A program made the translations under genes and the position numbers. The notes below the pieces were generated by a model. The model made no database searches. It was not told the origin of the DNA and was given only the letters and a program-made list of their open reading frames with translations. 64,000 nt of DNA, taken from positions 1-64,000 of the forward strand of contig NZ_CAJGZK010000001.1 of assembly GCF_904846215.1 (NCBI RefSeq), in the 5' to 3' direction. The DNA comes from Psychrobacter glacincola. GTDB taxonomy: Bacteria; Pseudomonadota; Gammaproteobacteria; Pseudomonadales; Moraxellaceae. Shown here one piece after another: positions 57,101 to 64,000 of this stretch (the first letter of the stretch is position 1; the number at the start of each line of letters is the position of its first letter).

Positions 57101-59012
57101 CGGTGGTTGGGAGTCGGTCAAGCGCCACTTCCGTATGCGCGGCATGGATATTCAAAACCGCGATGATTTTACCGTCGTGGCGATTGGTGATATGAGTGGT
57201 GACGTCTTTGGTAACGGAATGCTCAGATCAACCCATACCAAACTGGTTGCTGCCTTTAACCATCTGCATATTTTTATTGACCCAAATCCAGATACAGCAG
57301 CGTCTTTTGCAGAACGCGAGCGCTTATTTGATCTACCTCGCTCATCATGGGAGGATTACGAAAAGTCTCTTATTAGCCAAGGCGGTGGTATCTTCTCACG
57401 TCAAGACAAGACCATTGCTATCAGCCCTGAAATGAAAGCGCTTTTTGATATCTCTGAGGACAGCTTAGCACCCAATGATTTTATCAGCGCATTGCTAAAA
57501 TCACCGGTTGACCTCATCTGGAACGGTGGCATCGGTACTTATGTGAAAAGTAGTGAGGAGAGTCATGCCGACGTAGGTGATCGTGCCAATGATGCTGTGC
57601 GTGTCAACGGTGGCGAATTACGCGCGGCTATCGTCGGTGAAGGGGGTAACTTAGGCTTCACGCAGCGAGGGCGTATCGAGTATGCCCAAACTGGTGGACG
57701 CATCTATACCGATGCAATCGATAACTCAGGTGGCGTCAACTGCTCAGATCACGAAGTCAATATCAAAATCTTACTTGGCAAAGTGGTTGAGCAAGGTGAT
57801 ATGACGTTGAAGCAGCGTAATGAGCTTCTTGAAAGCATGACCGACACCATTAGCGAGTTGGTGCTGCGTCAAAACTATCTGCAACCGCAAGCCATTGAGC
57901 TGAGTCAAATCCGGGCAGCTGCAAACTTAAGCGATCATCAGCGATTTGTTCAGATGTTAGAAGCAGAAGGGCGTCTGGATCGAGCGATTGAGTATTTGCC
58001 ATCAGATGAAGAGATTGCTAAACGCCAAAAATCTGGCACAGGTCTGACCAATCCTGAGCTAGCCGTTGTGATGGCTTACGGAAAAATGTGGGTTTATGAC
58101 AACTTACTGCTCTCAGATTTACCGGATGCGCCGTATTTCGTTAATGAATTACGCAAATATTTCCCCAATGAGCTGGCATCAAAATTCTTTGATGAGATGA
58201 CTGAGCACCGTTTACACCGTGAAATCATCAGTACGTATATGACCAATAGTGTGGTCAACCGTCTGGGTATCGAAGCATTATTCCGTCTGCATGAAGAAAC
58301 AGGACAAACGCTTGCCACTATCGTGCGCGGCTATGCTATTGCGCGTGATGTGTTCCATGTCTCAAAAGCATGGGAGCTGCTCGAAGTACTTGATAATCAA
58401 GTGGATGCTACCTTGCTGCTCGAGCTTGAGCTACGTCTGCGCGATGCACTCGAAAACGGCGTGGTCTGGTTTATCAATGCCTTTGGACAAGATTTGCAAG
58501 TGGCTGATATGATTAGCCGTTTTGAAGACAGTGTCGAAAAGTTAACCAAATCAGGCGGATTTATTGAGCAGCAATTCGCGCATTATTTGCAAGCCGACAC
58601 CACAAATTTGATGGAAGATGGACTCTCTGTCAATGATGCATCGATGTTTGCGATGTTGCCATACCATGTTGATGCGCTTGATGCGGCACTCTTAGCAGAG
58701 CAGTACGAACGTCCGGTTGATGAGATTGCCACTTTATACTTTGAGGCTTATCACGTCTTGCAGCTTGATTGGATGATGGAAAATATTGCTATCTTGCCGC
58801 AGCAAGACCACTGGGATCGCCGTGCCCGTCATGCGCTTGCCAATGACGTACCGCGCAGTTTACGCATGCTGATGAATACGTTATTGACTCAACCTGATGC
58901 CATTCAAGCCTTCAGTGATTGGAAGTCGCGTCATGCCAGCCAGCTTGCCGGCGTTACTGCTGAGATGGACAAACTTGATAGCAATAATGATAGCCAAATC
59001 AGCCTCGAATAA
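54198..59012 (+). CDS. gdhB: NAD-specific glutamate dehydrogenase, large (L-GDH type)
   Basis: 1604 aa, in the range of the 180-kDa class found in Pseudomonas aeruginosa and Streptomyces. It oxidises glutamate to 2-oxoglutarate and ammonia. The long N-terminal part has ACT-like regulatory segments ([20 protein letters not shown]). The catalytic half has [37 protein letters not shown], a nucleotide-binding [15 protein letters not shown] and [32 protein letters not shown] precedes the ATG. It is a single-gene unit that complements glnA in nitrogen balance. Confidence 0.95.
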   Translation: [1604 protein letters not shown]

Positions 59013-59023
59013 ATAAAATGAAC

Positions 59024-59167
59024 TATAGTTAATCCACTTTTAAAAAGGTACAGAACTAATAGGGTTAATTTTCCTTGCTTGCTGTGGCTAGCAGACAGAG
59101 GCTGCGAATAATTAACCCCATTAGTACTTTATAACATTTGTACTTCTTTTATTTAGGATCGACTATA
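59024..59167 (+). repeat. Palindromic MITE-like element, copy 17, with inverted central loop
   Basis: It starts 12 nt after the gdhB stop. The outer ends TATAGTTAATCCACTTT and TATTTAGGATCGACTATA are in the plus arrangement of copies 2 and 5. The loop, however, reads CTTGCTTGCTGTGGC then TAGCAGACAGAGGCTGC, the minus orientation. Arms CTAATAGGGTTAATTTT and AATAATTAACCCCATTAG pair. Confidence 0.92.
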
Positions 59168-59191
59168 AATAAATATCTATTATTTTTAGTA

Positions 59192-59228
59192 TAAAAAACC
59201 ACCGTTATCAATTAGCGGTGGTTTTTTA
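59192..59228. terminator. Bidirectional terminator between gdhB and the WG-repeat gene
   Basis: AAAAACCACCG, an AT-rich loop and CGGTGGTTTTTT form a perfect 11-bp stem between convergent genes. Confidence 0.9.
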
Positions 59229-59264
59229 TTGTCTGAAATTGACCATCAAAGATATAATTGACGT

Positions 59265-60374
59265 TTAGTCTGATTTTATCAGCGTATTTAAACCGAACAT
59301 TTTTCCATTCTTCTCTAACCATACCGTATCAGCATCATCTCTATAACCGTCAAACTCTGGCTTCAATATCACATCACCTCTATCATTAACTAGACCAAAT
59401 TTTCCAGCTTGTTTATAGGTATAGAGCTGATGATATAACAGCTTTCTGATTGGTGCATCTGAAGCAAGAACTGCGTTACCATTGGCATTAATAATTTGGG
59501 CGCTTACAATGTTTTCTTGTATGTCCTCGCTCATGACAATTGCGTTGCTACTAGCAAATCCATCAGATAAGCGGCTACGCAAAAACAATAAGGGACTGAC
59601 GTTATTATTAAAAGACTCTATATGTTGGTTGACTGAAAATGGGATGATAACTTTATTATTTTGGTCAATAAGCGCGGTCTTATTTTGCAAACCTACCTGC
59701 AAATATAAAGGCTGACCAGTACAAGGGTTTAGCGGATTGATGATCTCATACTGCGGCATAACGGCCCAATATCCTCTATCGTCTAACAGCCCTGTTAACC
59801 CCTTATCATTGGTCGCGAAATTGTTCGTTACTAGGAAATAATCTTGGTCGTAATCTGCATCATAATGTGCATGCTGAATACCCACATCTGCCAATGGATA
59901 AACCCAGCCGCCATGACGATTGATAATACCTTGTTTGGTGTTCCCTTCAGATGATCCAACACTAACGATAAAACTGGTGTAAATATCAGGCTCAGTTTGA
60001 ATGTCGTCATACTTAAAAGGCACAATTATCTTGCCAGCTGCGTTTACGACACCATATTTACCATTTTTCTGAGCCAACACATACTTATCCATCAATATAT
60101 AAGCATTATGAAGATTGTCTATAACGACGTTACCATTTAAATCTGTAAGCTGCTGCCTACCATTAGCTTGTTCAACGAGCTTGCCCATAAATGGTGGGTT
60201 GTTTTTGATACGCTCAAAATAGCTAATGGGTAAGAAGCCCGCACAGTTGATAGTGGCATAGCTTGGGGTAATAACACCGCCAAATAAAAACACTGATAAT
60301 GCTAATCTGGCAGGATTGAGCGCTTTTTTTAGACTGTTTTGTCCAATACCAAGGCGATTTTTTTGATTGCTCAT
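59265..60374 (-). CDS. WG-repeat-containing exported protein
   Basis: About 369 aa. After a signal peptide (LALSVFLFGGVITPSYA) come several WG/KWGL-type repeats: KYGVVNAAGKIIVPFKYDDI, TKQGIINRHGGWVYP, LTGLLDDRGYWAVMPQYEII, NKTALIDQNNKVIIPF and KFGLVNDRGDVILKPEFDGY. Such repeats form a beta-propeller-like or solenoid surface, often for binding. AAGGA lies 8 nt before the ATG at 60374. It lies 30 bp after sbcC in the same direction. Function is unknown. Confidence 0.85.
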   Translation of the reverse strand: MSNQKNRLGIGQNSLKKALNPARLALSVFLFGGVITPSYATINCAGFLPISYFERIKNNPPFMGKLVEQANGRQQLTDLNGNVVIDNLHNAYILMDKYVLAQKNGKYGVVNAAGKIIVPFKYDDIQTEPDIYTSFIVSVGSSEGNTKQGIINRHGGWVYPLADVGIQHAHYDADYDQDYFLVTNNFATNDKGLTGLLDDRGYWAVMPQYEIINPLNPCTGQPLYLQVGLQNKTALIDQNNKVIIPFSVNQHIESFNNNVSPLLFLRSRLSDGFASSNAIVMSEDIQENIVSAQIINANGNAVLASDAPIRKLLYHQLYTYKQAGKFGLVNDRGDVILKPEFDGYRDDADTVWLEKNGKMFGLNTLIKSD

Positions 60375-60428
60375 AGCGATATCCTTATCGTTTATCAATC
60401 ATACGTCGTCATCAACTACTTTAACCTA

Positions 60429-63400
60429 TTATGCTTTGTCATTCACAACCCGTCGACACCCTTGACCACTTATTTCACTAAAGCCGCCTGAGATTTTCTT
60501 TACCTGAATTTGGGTCATGATGCGCTCTTTTAACGCTTGTACGTGCGAGATGATACCTATCAACTTACCTTCTTGCTGCAAACTGGTTAAGGTATCGAGC
60601 GCAATATCAAGCGACTCTTCATCAAGCGTGCCAAAACCTTCATCCAAAAATAGCGAATCCACACGGATGTTGTGGCTGGCCATTTGAGATAGTCCAAGAG
60701 CGAGCGCGAGACTGATAATGAAGCCTTCACCGCCGGATAAGTTTTTGGTACTGCGAATATCGCCGCCTTGATAGTTATCAATCACATTGAGCTCAAGGGG
60801 ATTGCTGTCATCATGAATCAGCAAATAGCGGTCACTCATCTTTTGTAATTGGCTATTGGCATGGCTAATCATCACCTCAAAGGTTAAGCCTTGAGCAAAG
60901 GTGCGATATTTCTTACCATCGGCTGAACCAATTAAAGTATGCAGCTGCTGCCAAACTTGTAACTTCTCTTTTTGCGCATTAATGGCTATAAGCTGCGTTG
61001 CTTGTTGACCTTTTTGGTTCTCATTGTCTTTGAGCTTTTGAACAATAGCACCAATCTGTTGGCTGAGCTGATCAATCTCCATCTGAATGTGCTGATGCTG
61101 AGCAGCAATCGTTTCTTGGCTGATATCCGTCATAGCAAGAGATAGGTTCTGCTCTAATGATTGTTGGGTGCTATCTAACTGTGACTGTGCCTGCTGCAAG
61201 GCGCTGTCAATCGCAAGCTTACGAGTATGTAAAGCATCACGCTCTTCTTTGGGCAGGCGCGCACGGGTAAAAGCGTCTTCATCCACAAATTGCGCCGCTG
61301 CTAGATGCTCCATAAATACCGCTTGTTGCGTATTAAGGGCTGTCGTAGCAGACTGCAATTCTGCCAATAGCTGTCGTTGTCTGCTTTGCAATTGCGCTAA
61401 TACTTGCTGCGTGCTGTCTAGTTGTCTTTGAGCATTTGCTTGTTTGGCTTTTGCGTCATCCACTGCGCAGCGCAGTAATGTATCTTCTGATTCTGTGTTT
61501 TTATCTGCAAAAATCTCTAATCTTTTGCTTTGCAGCTGCTCAAGAGCAATATTTTTATCCGCTATCAAGTGTTCAAGGTTTTTTAAAGCGCTTTCATCCG
61601 TGCAAAGCTGAGCTTGTTTGGTATCAATTTGAGCGCTCACTGTACTTAATGTATTGGTTAGTTGTTGCTGGCTATTTTTTTGCTCATTAAAATGCTTTTT
61701 TAGCCGACTTAGCATGCTGCGCTGTTGACGTAATCTGTCAATATGATGCTCATAATCCTTGCTATCTAGTACGGTTTGCTCATCAATACTAGCATCCAAT
61801 TGTTTAATTGCACTTTGAATGTCTATACTTTGAAAATCAATACTTAAATATTCTGTGTAGTGATCTGCCGGATACTTATCTGCCAAAGATAAAATACTGC
61901 GAGTAATAGGGGTTAATGCCACAAAGTTGGTGGCTATCTTATCCTGAGTGGTCTCTATTCTCTGCGAGTGTAGTTTGATATCCATCGTCAGGTTATTGAT
62001 CTTACTCATCAGTACCTGCTGCTGCTTTTCATCGTGCTCTATAGCAATACTGAGCGTTGATATGCTTGCTGTCAAATCATCATGTTGCAATAATAGCTCT
62101 TTAAGAGACCGTTTTTGCTCAAGCAGCTTTTGTTTGGCGTTGTCTAGTAAATATAAAGGGTGCTCAATATCATTATCAATCGCATTGATATCCTCACTCA
62201 GTTGATAAAGCGGATGGACACTTCCTGCAATCGCTTTGGAATGATTTTGATTGGCGTTAAAAAGTGAGAGTAGGCTATCTTGAATGTCGTTGCTCAATAT
62301 CTCGCATTGCTGCTGTAACGGAGCTAACTGCTGCTGTTGGTGGTTAATGGTTTCATTTTTAGTAGCATGGTCGATATGATGTTTGGACAACGTTTGCTCT
62401 AGACGCTCAATGAGTATCTCAAGCTCAGATAATTGCTGCTGGGTCTGCTGCGTCAGAGATAATGCTTGTTTATTGTCGCTCTGACTGTCTAATAGTGGAT
62501 GATGCTCAGCATAAGGGTGCTCATGCGCGCCGCAAAGCGGGCAGGGCATACCGTCTTTGAGCTCCACGATGTAATCTTCAAGCCTTGCGACTTTTTGCAG
62601 TAGATGAAGGTGAGTCTGCTTGTCTTGTTTTTTAAGTTTAGTGCTCTGAATATCTGCGCGATGAGTGGCAATTAAGTTGTCTAAGACCGTCAGTTCTTGC
62701 TTCAATACCGGTAGCGTAAGATTGATTTTATTGATTTGACGGGTCAGATCAGAGTGCTGTGTAACCTTAAATCTCACTTGCTCAATTTGTATGATGGTCT
62801 GATCTATTTGTTCTTGCTCAGCGCGCATCATAGCAAGCGGCTGCTTTTGAATGATGACTGCTTGCTGCTGTTGTAGCTTTAGCAGTTGCTCGCGCCGCTG
62901 CGCTATCAATGAGATATCAGTATCTTGCTGTTTGGATAGTATCTCAACATCAGCTTGTAGCTGGCGGGCATGACGATGTTGGCCAATTCTAGCTGCTGAA
63001 AGCTCAGCGTTATCTTCTAGTAGTGCCCTTAATCTCTGACAGCTACTATCAAAGATAGTCATATCGGTATCAAGGTCGATCAGCTCTGGGTGTTTACCAA
63101 AGTACTGGTCGATATTATCTAGCTGAATTTTGGTACTATCGGCGCTTTGCTGATGGTGTTGTATTGCTTGGCGTAATATCTGTATATTGCCTACCAATAA
63201 GTCCTTTCGCTGACTGTCTTCCCCTAAGGATTGAGACTGCTGCCTTATATTATGATCTAATTCACGTACCCGTTTGATGATAGGCAAGTTTGTTTGCAGG
63301 TTGTCTGAGGCTTGCTTTTCTCGTGTATTGACATCGTCTAAATGGCGCGCAGCTTGCGTCAGCGCTTCTTGCTGGGCAGGGATTTGACTCAGCAACGCCT

Positions 63401-64000
63401 GTTGTTCAATATCTAGCTTCTGGACCGTCTCACGATTATAGCTAAGCTCACGAAACTGGCTATCAATCTCTAGTGCCTTGTTGGCAATGTCTAAACGCAT
63501 GGCTTCAGGAATAAAGGCTTGCTGCGCTTGCTGCGCGCTTGCAAACTCGCTCTGATAAATAGACAGGTTATTTTGCAGCTGTTGTACGTTAGTTAGCCAT
63601 TGCAGCTGCTCACTTAATGTCTTAAAGGTTTGACGCTGTGTGTTTTGCTGCTGGTTAAAGCTCTCTAAATCAGCTGCCAGTAGCTTTTCGTCTTCAACAC
63701 TTAGCAAAGACAATCCATCAACGCCTGCCTGCAATTTGCTGAGTACCTCTTCTTCAGAGCGTTTTTTCTCATGAACATTGAGTGAAATTTTGGCATAGAT
63801 GGCTGTGCCGGTTATCTTCTCCAAAATCGCCGCTCTATCACCGATATCAGATTTTAAAAAGGCGGCAAAACTGCCTTGCGCCAGCATGATGGAGCGGGTG
63901 AATTGGCTGAAATCCATGCCAATAAGCGCTTGAATATAAGCTGAAGTTTTGGATTTTTTCTCTTCCAAAATCTTGCCAGACTTGACCTCGCTAATCTCGT
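60429..64000 (-). CDS. sbcC: Exonuclease subunit SbcC (partial, 5' end beyond right edge)
   Basis: The frame is open to the right edge: upstream of the first Met in view the translation continues as EISEVKSGKILEEKKSK. About 1190 residues are seen. The C-terminal ATPase half has the signature KNLSGGEGFIISLALALGLS and Walker B SLFLDEGFGTLDEESLDIAL. Two long coiled-coil arms rich in Gln flank the zinc hook CPLCGAHEHP. The N-terminal Walker A lies outside the window. SbcC with SbcD cuts hairpin and palindromic DNA, notable in a genome full of palindromic elements. Confidence 0.93.
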   Translation of the reverse strand, partial: EISEVKSGKILEEKKSKTSAYIQALIGMDFSQFTRSIMLAQGSFAAFLKSDIGDRAAILEKITGTAIYAKISLNVHEKKRSEEEVLSKLQAGVDGLSLLSVEDEKLLAADLESFNQQQNTQRQTFKTLSEQLQWLTNVQQLQNNLSIYQSEFASAQQAQQAFIPEAMRLDIANKALEIDSQFRELSYNRETVQKLDIEQQALLSQIPAQQEALTQAARHLDDVNTREKQASDNLQTNLPIIKRVRELDHNIRQQSQSLGEDSQRKDLLVGNIQILRQAIQHHQQSADSTKIQLDNIDQYFGKHPELIDLDTDMTIFDSSCQRLRALLEDNAELSAARIGQHRHARQLQADVEILSKQQDTDISLIAQRREQLLKLQQQQAVIIQKQPLAMMRAEQEQIDQTIIQIEQVRFKVTQHSDLTRQINKINLTLPVLKQELTVLDNLIATHRADIQSTKLKKQDKQTHLHLLQKVARLEDYIVELKDGMPCPLCGAHEHPYAEHHPLLDSQSDNKQALSLTQQTQQQLSELEILIERLEQTLSKHHIDHATKNETINHQQQQLAPLQQQCEILSNDIQDSLLSLFNANQNHSKAIAGSVHPLYQLSEDINAIDNDIEHPLYLLDNAKQKLLEQKRSLKELLLQHDDLTASISTLSIAIEHDEKQQQVLMSKINNLTMDIKLHSQRIETTQDKIATNFVALTPITRSILSLADKYPADHYTEYLSIDFQSIDIQSAIKQLDASIDEQTVLDSKDYEHHIDRLRQQRSMLSRLKKHFNEQKNSQQQLTNTLSTVSAQIDTKQAQLCTDESALKNLEHLIADKNIALEQLQSKRLEIFADKNTESEDTLLRCAVDDAKAKQANAQRQLDSTQQVLAQLQSRQRQLLAELQSATTALNTQQAVFMEHLAAAQFVDEDAFTRARLPKEERDALHTRKLAIDSALQQAQSQLDSTQQSLEQNLSLAMTDISQETIAAQHQHIQMEIDQLSQQIGAIVQKLKDNENQKGQQATQLIAINAQKEKLQVWQQLHTLIGSADGKKYRTFAQGLTFEVMISHANSQLQKMSDRYLLIHDDSNPLELNVIDNYQGGDIRSTKNLSGGEGFIISLALALGLSQMASHNIRVDSLFLDEGFGTLDEESLDIALDTLTSLQQEGKLIGIISHVQALKERIMTQIQVKKISGGFSEISGQGCRRVVNDKA

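Noticed and set aside
403..59167. Palindromic elements as intrinsic terminators or attenuators
   Set aside because: The stems are not followed by T-runs and the central loop is long and conserved; real terminators lie separately near several copies.
403..59167. Palindromic elements as classical REP/BIME sequences or tRNA-like SINEs
   Set aside because: REP units are 20-40 bp and lack TA-type inverted ends; no tRNA-like cloverleaf or anticodon arm could be formed from the core.

Overview
This 64 kb window looks like chromosomal DNA of a Psychrobacter-like member of the Moraxellaceae (Gammaproteobacteria). The evidence is moderate-to-low GC, an unlinked trpG-trpD-trpC cluster, a very large NAD-type glutamate dehydrogenase, a small 4.5S SRP RNA, Pseudomonadales-type housekeeping proteins, and dense packing without prophage or conjugative genes. 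The genus assignment is inferred from gene content, not from a search.

Layout. 1-2.6 kb: a decayed IS5-like transposase cut by the left edge, then an MscS-type channel. 2.9-6.6 kb (minus): smr and trpC-trpD-trpG. 7.5-10.9 kb: glnA behind a candidate sigma-54 promoter, a DUF4124 protein and a SIMPL-domain protein. 11.1-13.9 kb: SRP RNA (ffs), a probable divergent DNA polymerase III psi subunit (holD-like) and serC. 14.1-20.8 kb: a yejABEF-type peptide importer with gloB inserted after yejA. 21-28.6 kb: iron alcohol dehydrogenase, msrAB fusion, folE, fabI, a DUF1275 remnant, a 53-aa acidic protein, an alpha/beta hydrolase and a DUF1543 protein. 29-35.3 kb: hrpA, an MFS transporter and a GlcG/HbpS-like protein. 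35.7-40.4 kb: EamA transporter, DUF421 protein, pnuC with an overlapping NadR-type kinase, and a FabH-like synthase. 40.7-47.6 kb: prfA, a Cys-rich lipoprotein, lysS, dnaX and a LysR regulator. 47.9-54 kb: argD, yacG, a TrmB-like methyltransferase, an AarF/UbiB-like kinase and purD. 54.2-64 kb: the 1604-aa glutamate dehydrogenase, a WG-repeat protein and sbcC, which runs off the right edge.

The most notable content is a family of dispersed, non-coding, MITE-like palindromic elements: 17 recognisable copies of mostly 138-150 bp, about one per 4 kb. Each complete copy has TATAG...CTATA ends, variable outer arms in three subfamilies, a long central inverted repeat and a strongly conserved loop core (GCAGCCTCTGT...ACAGCAAGCAAG). 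Arms of different copies differ but keep pairing. One copy has its loop inverted relative to its ends, one has lost the hairpin entirely, two pairs are fused end to end, and seven copies begin or end within about 31 bp of a stop codon. None lies inside a gene. I do not recognise a named family for them.

Functionally the window is mostly core metabolism: nitrogen assimilation and glutamate turnover (glnA, gdhB), amino-acid synthesis (trpGDC, serC, argD), NAD salvage (pnuC plus kinase), fatty acid synthesis (fabI, FabH-like), translation (lysS, prfA, ffs), and replication or repair (dnaX, holD-like, yacG, sbcC).
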